Positions 42,776 through 52,200 of a stretch of 54,718 nucleotides of DNA are shown here, piece after piece. Under the pieces are notes generated by a model, which was not told where the DNA came from, did not search any database, and saw only the letters and a program-made list of their open reading frames with translations. The DNA is from Deltaproteobacteria bacterium (lineage in GTDB: Bacteria; Myxococcota_A; Polyangia; Haliangiales; Haliangiaceae): NCBI GenBank assembly GCA_013813765.1, contig JACCRC010000201.1, positions 1 to 54,718 on the forward strand, read 5' to 3'. A program made the translations under genes and the position numbers. Numbering within the stretch: position 1 is the first letter of the stretch; each line of letters begins with the position of its first letter.

Positions 42776-43852
42776 TCAGCCCTCGGCAGCGCGCTCGGCT
42801 TTGAGCCGGATGATCTTCCGGCCGATCTGCCAGCTCGCGTAGCGCCCCTGCGCATGGATGACCGACATGGCAGCGAGGCCGACGATCGCGATGACCAAGC
42901 TGCGCGCTCGCGCGATCATCGCGAAGTACATGCCGTGATCGCCGCTCGCACCGAGCAGCGTGTACAGCGCGTAGTTGCCACCATCGGCGAGGCCCATCCC
43001 GAGCGGCACGGTCGACGAGACCCACGTGATGAGAACGCCGACCGACAGCACGCCGATCACGAGCGCCGGAGACAGCTCGACGCCGATGCCGACCATGATC
43101 AAGATGGTCGAGCTGACGGTGAGTGCCTTGGAGATGAGCACGAACAGCATGCCGAGGCGCGTGCCGGAGGTCCGTTGCTTGTGCAGCTCGCGGATGTGCT
43201 GATCGGTCTCCTTCAGCTTCTCCTTCCAGTTGGCCGCCCGCTCCGCGCCGATCAGCCGGACCCTGCGCAGGATGCCGACCAGGCTCGCCACCGCACCGCG
43301 CTGGATCATGAAGCCCAGCGCGATCATCGCGGGGATGATGACGGCCATTCCGGCGAACACGATCACCTTGATCGCGTCCGGTAGGTCGACGAGCAGCAGC
43401 GTGATCGGGATGCCGACCACCATGAACAGGACCTCGAGATAGAGCCGCGCCACGCTGAGCAAGATCATCGACGACAGGACCCGCGCGCGCGGCGCATACT
43501 CCGAGAGCATCGTGACCTTCGTCGCCTCGCCGAGCGCGCTGAACGGCGTCAGCACGTTGATCGCGCGGCCGCTCGCCCACGAGCCGAGCACGCGGACATA
43601 GGTGACCATCCGGGCCTCGGGGGCCATGAACGCCTTCAGAGCAGCGGCATCGCAGCACATGCCCCCCAGCTCCAGGGCGAGGATCACGGCGGCCAGCACG
43701 CCCACGCCGGTGATCACGTTCCGCAGCTCGTGCCAGCTGGTGCTGCGAAGCATCCAGGCGAGAGCGCAGGCCCCGACCACGAGCATCACCAGGTTGAAGA
43801 TCGCGCTCCAGCTGCGCTTCTTCTTGTCCTCGGGTGGTGCGGGATCGCTCAC
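42776..43852 (-). CDS. Lysylphosphatidylglycerol synthase TM-region (UPF0104) family membrane protein
   Basis: The 358-residue protein has about seven to eight hydrophobic segments (near 18-36, 46-66, 118-140, 145-168, 230-252, 258-280 and 305-325). It has the family pattern around Phe-Ser-Ala-Leu-Gly-Glu-Ala-Thr-Lys near 100 and Pro-Leu-Gly-Met-Gly-Leu-Ala-Asp-Gly near 285. This is the flippase half of MprF-type proteins, without the catalytic half. It is 18 bp after a GNAT-fold gene on the same strand, so the two may act together on a lipid. Confidence 0.87.
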   Translation of the reverse strand: MSDPAPPEDKKKRSWSAIFNLVMLVVGACALAWMLRSTSWHELRNVITGVGVLAAVILALELGGMCCDAAALKAFMAPEARMVTYVRVLGSWASGRAINVLTPFSALGEATKVTMLSEYAPRARVLSSMILLSVARLYLEVLFMVVGIPITLLLVDLPDAIKVIVFAGMAVIIPAMIALGFMIQRGAVASLVGILRRVRLIGAERAANWKEKLKETDQHIRELHKQRTSGTRLGMLFVLISKALTVSSTILIMVGIGVELSPALVIGVLSVGVLITWVSSTVPLGMGLADGGNYALYTLLGASGDHGMYFAMIARARSLVIAIVGLAAMSVIHAQGRYASWQIGRKIIRLKAERAAEG

Positions 43853-43870
43853 GAGGCCGATGATAGCAAG

Positions 43871-44968
43871 CTACGTGCCCGAATCTTCCGTGCGAGCGAT
43901 TTCGCGCGCCGCGCGTCGGGCCCGCACGATCTCGCGGAGCCGGTCCTCGACGAGGAACCGCAACCGGAGCCGCTGGACCTTGCCCCAGATCAACATGGTG
44001 GCTGCGGTGGCGAGGCTCTTCTTGTAGCGGACGTCCCCGGCAAGGAAGTCGTACACCGCATGACCCGCCGCCGCGGCGTGCTCGATCGCCGCGGTGTGCG
44101 CGAGAAAGCCCGGCTTGAGGTGCTTGTTCTCGAACGACGCCAGGCCGCTCTGGTACTGGAGCACCCGGCCACGGTGGACGAAGTTGTAGAGCGCGCCGAT
44201 CGGACCGTTCGAGTTGCGCAGCGCGATCAACTGGATCTCGCCGTGCTTGAACCGCTGCTTGATCAGCCGGCGGTGGAACCGATCGAACCAGGGATCGGCG
44301 AACGCGCCGGGCTGGCCGCGCGCGATCCAGCTCGCCTGATGGAGCCGCACCATCTCGGTGTAGATCGCCAGCGCGCTCTCCTCGTCGCTCGCGATCTCGA
44401 CCTTGAAGTCGCCGGCCTCGCGCTGCGCACGTTTGACCTGCGAGCGGGTCTGACCGCCGAGCAGCTTGAGATAACCCTGCTCGCGCACGCGCGCGAGCTC
44501 GACGAAGTGCACCGGCACCGCGCGCTCGACCTTGACCTTGAAGCCGCGGATCACCAGCTCGCCGAGGCCACCGAAGGCATCCGCGCGCAGGGCAGGGAGG
44601 AATAGCTCGTCCCACTCGCCGGGTAGCAGATCGACAAGCTTGCCGATGCTGACCTCGCGGCCGACAAGCCCGTTGTGCTCGAGAAGGAGCTCGTCGAGAC
44701 GCTGATTGCCGGTGACGTTGAAGTACATCGCGCGGCTGCGGATCATGCGCAGCCGGACCGTCGACGTGCGGCGCAGAAAGAATGCGGACACCGGCTTGGT
44801 GTCGTCGTAGATGACCGCGAGCTCGGGATCCTGATCGCGCGGTACGCACGCGAGCCAGTTCTCCATCCATGCCCAGGAGGTGAAGAACGTGCGCGGATTC
44901 GCCTCGTCGAGGTCGCGCCAGATCTTCTCGACCTCGGGCGCGCGTGAGCTCAGAAACTCGATGCGCAC
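43871..44968 (-). CDS. GNAT/FemAB-like acyltransferase
   Basis: The 365-residue protein has two GNAT-like halves. Conserved features include Phe-Phe-Thr-Ser-Trp-x-Trp near 29, Gln-x-Arg-Ser-Gln-Val-Lys-Arg-Ala, Ala-Leu-Tyr-Asn-Phe-Val near 266 and a C-terminal Tyr-Asp-Phe-Leu-Ala-Gly-Asp near 312. These match the Acetyltransf_6 (CelD/BioF2-like, FemAB-related) group, which transfers acyl or aminoacyl groups. It starts at GTG 44968, 3 bp after the GST gene stop, and is followed by the flippase-like gene. Confidence 0.82.
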   Translation of the reverse strand: MRIEFLSSRAPEVEKIWRDLDEANPRTFFTSWAWMENWLACVPRDQDPELAVIYDDTKPVSAFFLRRTSTVRLRMIRSRAMYFNVTGNQRLDELLLEHNGLVGREVSIGKLVDLLPGEWDELFLPALRADAFGGLGELVIRGFKVKVERAVPVHFVELARVREQGYLKLLGGQTRSQVKRAQREAGDFKVEIASDEESALAIYTEMVRLHQASWIARGQPGAFADPWFDRFHRRLIKQRFKHGEIQLIALRNSNGPIGALYNFVHRGRVLQYQSGLASFENKHLKPGFLAHTAAIEHAAAAGHAVYDFLAGDVRYKKSLATAATMLIWGKVQRLRLRFLVEDRLREIVRARRAAREIARTEDSGT

Positions 44969-44971
44969 GGC

Positions 44972-45577
44972 TTAACCTTGTGCCGCGATCTTTTTCCAGG
45001 CCGGGCGCGCCTTGATCGGATCAAACCAAGCCTGGCCCTTGGGTCCGAGCCTCACACCGCCCATCGCGATGGAGAGGTTGACCACCGACGCGACGTTCAG
45101 ATCGGCGACGGTGAACTTGTCGGGGACGAGAAAACCGCTGGCGGGCAGCTGCGTCTCGAGCTGATCGAGATAGCGTTGCATGTTCTTCTTGCCGGTCTCG
45201 ACCTCGAACGTCGAGCGGTGCTCCGCCGGCACGATCATGGTGTGGTGCAACACGCGCAGTGCCTCGTGCTGCAGTGTGGAGATGCCCCACAGCGACCACG
45301 CGTAGATGCGCGCACGGTCCTTCGCGTCGGTCGACCACAGCTGCGGCGCGTAGGTCTCCGCGAGGTAGAAGTTGATCGCGATCGACTCGGGCATCCGCAG
45401 GTCACCGTCGATGAGGAACGGGATCTTGCCGGTCGGATTGATCGCGAGGTACGCGGCCTTCGCCTCGGCATCGCGGAGGTTCACGCGGGTGTACTCGTAC
45501 CCGACACCGCACTCCTCCAGCATCAGGTGCGTACGACCCGAGCTCGACATCGGGGCACCGTAGAACTGGATCGTCAT
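44972..45577 (-). CDS. Glutathione S-transferase family protein
   Basis: The 201-residue protein has an N-terminal thioredoxin-like domain starting Ile-Gln-Phe-Tyr-Gly-Ala-Pro-Met-Ser-Ser-Ser-Gly with the catalytic Ser/Tyr region near 10-12. The cis-Pro motif Gly-Lys-Ile-Pro-Phe-Leu is near 53 and Pro-Glu-Ser near 64. The C-terminal domain is helical with Thr-Val-Ala-Asp-Leu-Asn-Val-Ala. It probably conjugates or reduces electrophiles in the cytosol. It is the first gene of a three-gene operon with the GNAT and flippase-like genes. ATG 45577 is chosen over an upstream in-frame start. Confidence 0.88.
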   Translation of the reverse strand: MTIQFYGAPMSSSGRTHLMLEECGVGYEYTRVNLRDAEAKAAYLAINPTGKIPFLIDGDLRMPESIAINFYLAETYAPQLWSTDAKDRARIYAWSLWGISTLQHEALRVLHHTMIVPAEHRSTFEVETGKKNMQRYLDQLETQLPASGFLVPDKFTVADLNVASVVNLSIAMGGVRLGPKGQAWFDPIKARPAWKKIAAQG

Positions 45578-45601
45578 GGTCAAGCGTCGTACCACGCCTC
45601 G

Positions 45602-46108
45602 TCAGAAGTTCGGCTTCTCCTTGTGGTACTTGCGAATCAAGTCCCGTAAGAACTCAGCGAGGGCGATGACGTCTTCGTCCTCGGTCGCGCGTGAGATGAA
45701 GATGGTGAAGATGTCGTGGCCTTCCTCGCCGCCGGGCTCGCGCAGGCGGAGCTGGACGTAGCCCTCGTCCTCGTCCTTCTTGCCCTTCTTCCGCTCCGGA
45801 ATCTCGAGCGCATCGATCAACTTCCAGACCTTCCTCGACTCTTTCGTCGTGAGGTTCTTCGTACCGAGATCATCCGTCTCGTCCTCGTGCGAGAACGACG
45901 CCCACATCGAGGAGCCGCGGATCCGGACCTGCCAGTCGTCGCCCTCGGGCTTGTTCGACACGAAGTCGAACATCCGACCGTTCGTCTCGCCCTGATCGGT
46001 GTCGGACGCGCCGCGGTCGCCCTGCACGTACTCGCCGCCCGTCTTGCACCCCGGGATCCCGAGAGCCAGAGAGAGAGTGATCGCCAGGACGAGGGACCAG
46101 CACCGCAC
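45602..46108 (-). CDS. Lipoprotein (168 aa)
   Basis: From GTG 46108 the protein has a hydrophobic stretch and the lipobox Gly-Ile-Pro-Gly-Cys, so it is envelope-anchored. The mature part is charged, with Glu/Asp/Lys patches, two Trp and a helical end. I do not recognise the family. The longer frame upstream is basic low-complexity sequence over the divergent YcaO gene and is rejected. Only 18 bp separate its start from the YcaO start. The next gene on this strand (GST) starts 24 bp after its stop. Confidence 0.7.
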   Translation of the reverse strand: MRCWSLVLAITLSLALGIPGCKTGGEYVQGDRGASDTDQGETNGRMFDFVSNKPEGDDWQVRIRGSSMWASFSHEDETDDLGTKNLTTKESRKVWKLIDALEIPERKKGKKDEDEGYVQLRLREPGGEEGHDIFTIFISRATEDEDVIALAEFLRDLIRKYHKEKPNF

Positions 46109-46126
46109 GGCTCCGATGATAGCAGT

Positions 46127-47314
46127 ATGCTGCGGCGACGGATGGCGCTGCGCTTCCACGGCCGACCGCTGGAGGCGCCGAGCGTGCTGCGCGACGGGAC
46201 CCACCGCGCCGCGACGCTTGAGGCGACCTGGGCGCGCTTCGCTCCGGCAGCACGCCGCGCGCAGATCACGCGGATCGCGGACCTGACGGGGCTCGATACC
46301 CTGGGCATTCCGGTCGCCGCCGCGATCCGGCCGATGGGCCGCTCGCTATCGACGCAGCAGGGCAAGGGCATCAGCCACGCGGCGGCGCGGGTGTCGGCGC
46401 TGATGGAGAGCCTCGAGACCTGGACAGCGGAGCACCATGCGCTTCCGGCGATCCGCGCATCGGCAACGCGGCTCGGTAGGAAGGCCGTCGACGTTCGGCG
46501 CCTGCCGAGGCCGCGCGGTCGCCTCGATCGGACGGCGCGGTGGGCCTGGGTCGAGGGCTGGGACCTGGTCGCGGATCGCGCGATGCTCGTGCCCGAGCAA
46601 GCGGTCACGCTCGACACGACGTTCACGAAGCCGCCGGTGTTCGACATCTCGTCGAACGGCCTCGCGTCGGGCAACGTGCTCGTCGAGGCGACCGTGCACG
46701 GGCTGTGCGAGGTCATCGAACGCGATGCCGAGGCGGCGTGGCGGCGAGCGGGTGGCGATCGTCGGATCGTGCTCGATACGATCGACGATCCGATGTGCCG
46801 CGGCCTCATCGATCGGATCACCGCGACCGGCGCGCGCGTGTTCGTGTGGGACCTCGGCGGCATCATCCCGGTCGTCGGAGCGGCGATCATGGAGGATCCG
46901 CGCGAACCGGCGTGGCGCGCGCTCGGCTTCTATCAGGGCTTCGGCGCGCACCTCGTCCCCGAGGTCGCGATCGCCCGAGCGATCACCGAGGCCGCGCAGA
47001 CGCGGCTGACGTACATCGCCGGCGGGCGTGATGACTTCTTCGCGTTCGACTACGCGCGCGCGACCGATCCGGAGATCCTCGCGGATCTGTGGGACCGACT
47101 CGCCTCACCGTGCGACGAACCGGCCGTGCTCGATGATCTGCCACGCCGCGAGACGCACGGCCTTGGCGAGGATCTCGAGACGCTGGTGTCGATCGTCGTC
47201 GAGCACGGTGCACAGCAGGTGATCGCGGTGGACCTCACGCACCCGAAGCTCCGCGTTCCGGTCGTGAAGGTGATCGTCCCGGGACTCGCGACCGACGTGG
47301 AGGCGATGGGATGA
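46127..47314 (+). CDS. YcaO-family ATP-dependent cyclodehydratase/thioamidase
   Basis: The 395-residue protein is a stand-alone YcaO. ATP/Mg residues lie in Gly-Lys-Gly-Ile-Ser-x-x-Ala-Ala-Arg-Val-Ser-Ala-Leu-Met-Glu-Ser-Leu-Glu near 83 and in His-Gly-Leu-Cys-Glu-Val-Ile-Glu-Arg-Asp-Ala near 192; a Gln/Glu cluster follows. YcaO enzymes use ATP to phosphorylate backbone amides in azoline or thioamide formation. The next gene, overlapping by 4 nt, is TfuA, the partner of thioamide-forming YcaOs. No E1-like or docking domain is fused. ATG 46127 is chosen; longer frames run over the divergent lipoprotein. Confidence 0.9.
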   Translation: MLRRRMALRFHGRPLEAPSVLRDGTHRAATLEATWARFAPAARRAQITRIADLTGLDTLGIPVAAAIRPMGRSLSTQQGKGISHAAARVSALMESLETWTAEHHALPAIRASATRLGRKAVDVRRLPRPRGRLDRTARWAWVEGWDLVADRAMLVPEQAVTLDTTFTKPPVFDISSNGLASGNVLVEATVHGLCEVIERDAEAAWRRAGGDRRIVLDTIDDPMCRGLIDRITATGARVFVWDLGGIIPVVGAAIMEDPREPAWRALGFYQGFGAHLVPEVAIARAITEAAQTRLTYIAGGRDDFFAFDYARATDPEILADLWDRLASPCDEPAVLDDLPRRETHGLGEDLETLVSIVVEHGAQQVIAVDLTHPKLRVPVVKVIVPGLATDVEAMG

Positions 47315-48078
47315 CGACGCTGGTCTTTGTCGGGCCCACGCTCGCCGCGGACGAGGTCGCGCGTCGATTGCCGGGTGCGGAGGTGCGCCCGCCGGTGTCG
47401 GTCGGCGACGTGCTCGCGCTGCTCTCGCGCGCCGGCCGGCGCGTCACGCGGATCGCGATCATCGATGGCTACTTCGAGCGCATGGCCGCTGTCTGGCACA
47501 AGGAGCTGCTGCTCGCGGTCGAGCGCGGCGTGGAAGTCTGGGGCGCAGCGAGCATGGGAGCGCTGCGTGCTGCCGAGCTCGCGCCGTTCGGGATGCGCGG
47601 AGTCGGTGCGATCTATCGGGCCTACGTGCGCGGCGCGCTCGGCAAGCCCGGCGCCGTGTGCAGCGGCCTACCTCCGCTCGTCGCGGACGACGAGGTGGCG
47701 GTCGCGCATCTTCCGGCGGAGGCCGGCTATCGCGCGGTCTCCGACGCGCTCGTAAATTTGAGATCGGGGCTCGCCGCGGCCCCGTTCCTCTCGGCGCGAA
47801 CGCGCGACCGTCTGATCGAGCTCGCGCGCGAACGGTTCTACCGCGAGCGCAGCTGGGCGCAGTTGATCACCGACGGGCGCGCTGCGCGTCTCCCGCCTGC
47901 CGAGCTCGCCGCGCTCGAGGCGTGGCGGAAGCCGGATCGAAAGGCCGCGGATGCGCGTCTGCTCGTGCGTACGCTTGCACGCAGCGCACCACATCGGAGA
48001 TCTTCGCATGCGCTCCGCGTCCCACGTACGTGGGCGATTCGTCAGCTCGGACCTGTACCAAGACTGCGCAACCGCTGA
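47311..48078 (+). CDS. TfuA-like protein, YcaO partner
   Basis: The 255-residue protein has the TfuA core: Val-Phe-Val-Gly-Pro-Thr-Leu near residue 5, Ile-Asp-Gly-Tyr-Phe near 51, Trp-His-Lys-Glu-Leu-Leu near 62, and Gly-Ala-Ala-Ser-Met-Gly-Ala-Leu-Arg-Ala-Ala-Glu-Leu near 78. TfuA is thought to deliver sulfur or bind substrate for YcaO thioamidation, as in methyl-coenzyme M reductase and thioviridamide-type peptides. The C-terminal ~35 residues are Arg/Pro-rich and may not be conserved. It overlaps YcaO (ATGA). The adjacent downstream gene is a Gly-rich lipoprotein, and I see no precursor peptide. Confidence 0.88.
   Translation: MTTLVFVGPTLAADEVARRLPGAEVRPPVSVGDVLALLSRAGRRVTRIAIIDGYFERMAAVWHKELLLAVERGVEVWGAASMGALRAAELAPFGMRGVGAIYRAYVRGALGKPGAVCSGLPPLVADDEVAVAHLPAEAGYRAVSDALVNLRSGLAAAPFLSARTRDRLIELARERFYRERSWAQLITDGRAARLPPAELAALEAWRKPDRKAADARLLVRTLARSAPHRRSSHALRVPRTWAIRQLGPVPRLRNR
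48021..48034. promoter_or_regulatory. 14-bp perfect palindrome before the Gly-rich lipoprotein gene
   Basis: CCCACGTACGTGGG lies in the TfuA 3' coding region, 68 bp upstream of the next gene's ATG. It has operator-like symmetry. It may also be chance in GC-rich DNA, so this is a weak call. Confidence 0.3.
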
Positions 48079-48102
48079 ACCAAGACCCCCGCTATCGTTC
48101 AC

Positions 48103-49203
48103 ATGGTGCTCGTTCGCCTCGCGCTTCCACTCCTGATCGTCGGGTGCGGGTTCAACGTCCCGGCGACGCCGATCGATGCGAGCGGCGGCGAGGGTGGCGG
48201 CAGCAGCGGCGAGGGCGGGATGGGGACCGAGGCCGGGGACACCTGCTACGGCACGTCGCAGCGCGCGACCATCTGTCTGACGTCAATGCCGATGCAGCCG
48301 CGGACGTTTGCCGCGGAGACGATCATCCAGACACAGGCGGGAAACGCCGAATGTGCCGTGCTCGGCGCCGGCAGCTCCGATGTCTGCGTGATCGCCGCCA
48401 CCAGCATCGTGGTGAACCCGAACGTGCGAGTCGCCGGGACCGGTCCGCGCCCGCTCGTGCTGCTCGCGACCACCGGTGCGATCTCGATCCATGGAACGCT
48501 GGAGGTCGCGAGCAAGAAGAACGGGCTGGTCGGAGCCGGTGCTGACATCGACTGCAACCCGGGACAGAACCCGCCCGCGAGCAACGGGGGCGGGCAGGGC
48601 GGCAGCTTCGGCTCGAACGGCGGTGACGGCGGCAACAGCAACGGCGCGGCCGACAGAGGCATTCACGGTGCGATCATCGCGCCGACCAAGCTGCGCGGCG
48701 GGTGTCAGGGCGCGAACGGCGGTGGCTCTCCGGGCACGCTGGGGCACGGCGGCGGCGCCGTCCTCCTGATCGCGCCTGCGATCTCGATCAGCATCACCGG
48801 AACGATCAATGCATCCGGCGCGGCGGGACTCGCGGCGGTAGGAACAAAGCACAGCGGTGGCGGTGCCGGATCGGGAGGCATGATCGTCCTCGATTCCCCC
48901 GCGATCTCGCACGCCGGTGCGATCTTCGCGAACGGCGCCGGTGGCGGAGGCGGCAGCGGCAATAGCGCCGGCACCGACGGCGCCGACCCGATCGCCGTCG
49001 GTGGAGCGGCCGGCGGTGCGAAGGGCAGTAGCGCGGGCGATGGCGGTGCGGGCTCGGTAGGCGCGGCCAACGCGATGAATGGCGGCAACGGGACGAACAG
49101 CACGGACGGCGGCGGCGGCGGTGGGGGTGGCGCCGGAGTGATCGAGGTCTACCAGTTCTCCGGAGCCCTCGGCGGCACGGTCAGCCCGCCCGCGACCAAC
49201 TGA
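48103..49203 (+). CDS. Gly-rich repeat lipoprotein (366 aa)
   Basis: The protein starts with a lipobox Leu-Leu-Ile-Val-Gly-Cys. The mature part has a Gly/Ser/Glu-rich segment (~27-48), a beta-rich region (~55-150), then long Gly/Ala/Asn/Ser-rich repeats to the C-terminus. Segments such as Val-Leu-Leu-Ile-Ala-Pro-Ala-Ile-Ser-Ile and Ile-Val-Leu-Asp-Ser-Pro alternate with Gly tracts, suggesting a beta-solenoid surface protein. Such proteins are common in myxobacteria and their role is unknown. It lies 23 bp upstream of the giant kinase gene. Confidence 0.75.
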   Translation: MVLVRLALPLLIVGCGFNVPATPIDASGGEGGGSSGEGGMGTEAGDTCYGTSQRATICLTSMPMQPRTFAAETIIQTQAGNAECAVLGAGSSDVCVIAATSIVVNPNVRVAGTGPRPLVLLATTGAISIHGTLEVASKKNGLVGAGADIDCNPGQNPPASNGGGQGGSFGSNGGDGGNSNGAADRGIHGAIIAPTKLRGGCQGANGGGSPGTLGHGGGAVLLIAPAISISITGTINASGAAGLAAVGTKHSGGGAGSGGMIVLDSPAISHAGAIFANGAGGGGGSGNSAGTDGADPIAVGGAAGGAKGSSAGDGGAGSVGAANAMNGGNGTNSTDGGGGGGGGAGVIEVYQFSGALGGTVSPPATN

Positions 49204-49226
49204 ACGCTGCTACTCTCGCAGGCTCG

Positions 49227-52200
49227 ATGGAAGTCGGCTACGCAGCGCCTGTATTCGGCGCCGGCCGGTTCGAGGTCCGGGGGACGCTCGGCGCCGGGGG
49301 TGCGGGCGTGGTCTATCGCGCGTTCGATCGTCAGCTGCAGCGCGAGGTCGCGATCAAGCTGCTGCGCCAGGCGAGCGGGCGCGACCTGTACCGGTTCAAG
49401 CGCGAGTTCCGCGCGCTCGCGGACATCGTCCATCCAAACCTCGTCACGCTCCACGAGCTGCACGCGGCCGACGGCGACTGGTACTTCACGATGGAGCTGG
49501 TCGAGGGCGTGTCGTTCATTGACTGGGTGCGTCCGCCGCGCACCACGTCCGGCCCGCAGCGCACGCGCGCCGACATCGCGGCATCGCCCGTCAACGAAGC
49601 GCGATTGCGCGGTGCGCTGATCCAGCTCGTCGACGCGCTCGTCGCGCTGCACCGCGCGGGCAAGCTGCATCGCGATCTGAAGCCATCGAACGTGCTCGTC
49701 ACGGCGCAGGGCCGCCTGGCGCTGCTCGACTTCGGTCTCGTCGCCGGGATGGCCGAGGGCGATCCGGAGAAGCTCGCGGTCGGCACCCCGGTGTACATGT
49801 CCCCCGAGCAAGCGGCCGATCAACCGCTCGACGAGGCCAGCGATTGGTACTCGGTCGGCTGCATGGTCTACGAGGCGCTCACGGGAAAGCGTCCGTTCGA
49901 GGGCGACTCCGAGCAGGTGATGACACGCAAGCAGACCGAGCTGCCGGTGTCGCCCGCCAGCGCCGGCGCACCGCCGGATCTCGTGCGTCTCTGCATGGGC
50001 CTGCTCCAGCCGGTGGCGCACATCCGTCCGAACGGGATGTCGATCCTGACGCAGCTCGGCTCTGGTCCATCGCCGACGACGCGGCGAATCTCGCGCAGCG
50101 CACCTGCATCGAACTTCGTCGGGCGCGCGGAGGAGATCGAGGAGCTCCGGCGTGCGCTCGCGGATTCGCACCGGCGCGGTGTCGCGATGCTCGTCAAGGC
50201 GCGCAGCGGTCTTGGCAAGAGCACGCTGGTGCGGCGATTTCTGCGGAGCCTCGGCGACGTCGTGTACACGCTCGAGGGTCGCTGCTTCGAACGCGAAGCT
50301 GTCCCGTTCAAGATGCTCGACGGCGTCGTCGATTCGCTGACCGCGGCGATCATGACGCTGACCACGGAGAACATCGCGACGCTGGTCCCGAAGGAGATCG
50401 GAGCGCTCGCGCGGCTGTTCCCCGTGATGCGCCGGATCCCGCAGTTCTCCGAGGCCGTCGCCGCCAGCGCGGTGCCTCCGGATCCGCAGGAGATGCGGCG
50501 GCGCGGGTTCACGGCGCTGCGTGGGGTGATCTCCAAGCTGTCACGCCTCAAGCCCGTGGTGATCTTCGTTGACGACGCGCACTGGGGTGACTTCGACAGC
50601 TGCGTGTTCCTCGCCGAGATGATCCACAACGGCGAGCCGGGGATCCTCGTGATCGTCGCGCACCGGCCCGAGGACTACCTCGGCGTCGTCGCGCTGCTGA
50701 AGCGCTCGCCCGGTGGCAGCCCGCGCCGCGGGGACGTGCGGGACCTCGAGATCACGCCGCTGTCGGACACCGAGGCGCTCGCGCTGGTCTCGCAGCTCGC
50801 CGAGGACCCGAGCCGCGCTCCCCAGGTGGTGGCCGCGGCCGGTGGTAATCCACTCGCGCTCACCGAGATGGCGCGCACGCCGGGGGCGGCTGCCGGCGTG
50901 AAGATGGAGGACCTCGTGCGGATGCGCGCGCAGCGTCTGTCGCCCGACTGTCAGGCGATGCTCGCGGTGTCCGCGATCGCGGCGCGTCCATTGTCGGTCG
51001 AGATCGCAGCGCACGCAGCGGGGGTGGTCGGCGGCCACGACGAGGCCGCGACACTGTCTGCGGAGCGCCTCGCGACGCTTCGTCAGGTCGGCGGCGAGAT
51101 GATCCTTCATCCGGCGCACGACTACGTGCGCACCGCCGTGCTCGGCGGCCTCGATACCGAATCGAAGGCCGGCTGGCACGAGGCGATCGCGCGCGCGTTC
51201 GAGGCGGTTCAGGGACCCGCACAGCTCGATCAAACAGCCGTCGTCGAGCACTGGCTCGCCGCGGGGTATCCGGAGAACGCGGCGACGCACGCGGTGGCGG
51301 CGGCGCTCAAGGCCGAGGAGGCGCTCGCGTTCCGGCGCGCGGCCGAGCTCTACCAGATCGCGCTCACATTCGGTCCGTGGGATGCGGTCGGCCAGCGCGA
51401 CCTCATGAGCCGCAAGGCCCATGCGCTCGTGTGCGCGGGCTCGCTCGATGAAGCGGCGACGCTCTATGGTCATGCGGCGCAGCTGCTTCCCGACGACGAA
51501 TCGATCGATCTGGAACGGCTGCGGGTCGAGGCGCTGCTCCGGCGCGGCCGGCTCGACGAGGCGCTCCCCGCCGCCGAACGGTTGCTCGGGCTGATCGGTA
51601 TCCGGATCCCGCTGAACGCGCGGGCGTCGCGCACCAAGCTCGCGACCCAGTGGATGCAGATGAAGCTGCGCGGTCTCGACTTCACCGAGCGCGATGTCAC
51701 CGAGATCCCACCGGCGAAGCTGCTCGTGACGGATGTCCTCTACTCGGTCGCGAGCGGCCTCGCGTTCGCGGATCCCACGCTCGGGCGCGTCGTGCAGTCG
51801 GAGCTGATCCGCGCAGCGCTCGATGCCGGCGAGCCGGTGCGCGTGTGCCTCGCGCTCGCGCAGGAGGTCGGCTACGCGGCTGCCGCGGGGAGCAGGAACC
51901 GCGCGGCCGTCGAGGCAGTCGGTGCGCGACTCATGGCAGTCGCGAAGAAGCTCGGTGCGCCGCACGTGATCGGCTTCGCGCAGGCGGCGATCGGCATCGC
52001 CGCGCACATGCAGGGACGCTGGAAGGAAGCGCGCGAGCAGCTCGAGGCCGGTCTCGCGGCGCTGCGCGATCATGGCGCGGGCGTGCGCTGGGAGATCGAC
52101 ACCGGCGACACCTACTGGCTCGCGACCCTGTTCTATCTCGGCGAGTGGCGCGAGCTCGGGCGTCTCACCCAGCTGCTCCTGCGCGATGCGATCGATCGCG

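Noticed and set aside
42633-44870. Frame extending the small lipoprotein across the flippase and GNAT genes
   Set aside because: The extension is Arg-rich shadow sequence; a lipobox-containing start at 42632 is much better.
45716-46126. N-terminal extension of YcaO over the lipoprotein gene
   Set aside because: The sequence is a shadow of the lipoprotein; YcaO homology begins at the chosen ATG.
48550-49140. GGC/GGT-rich tract as a repeat element
   Set aside because: It encodes Gly-rich protein repeats in frame and is explained by the lipoprotein gene.
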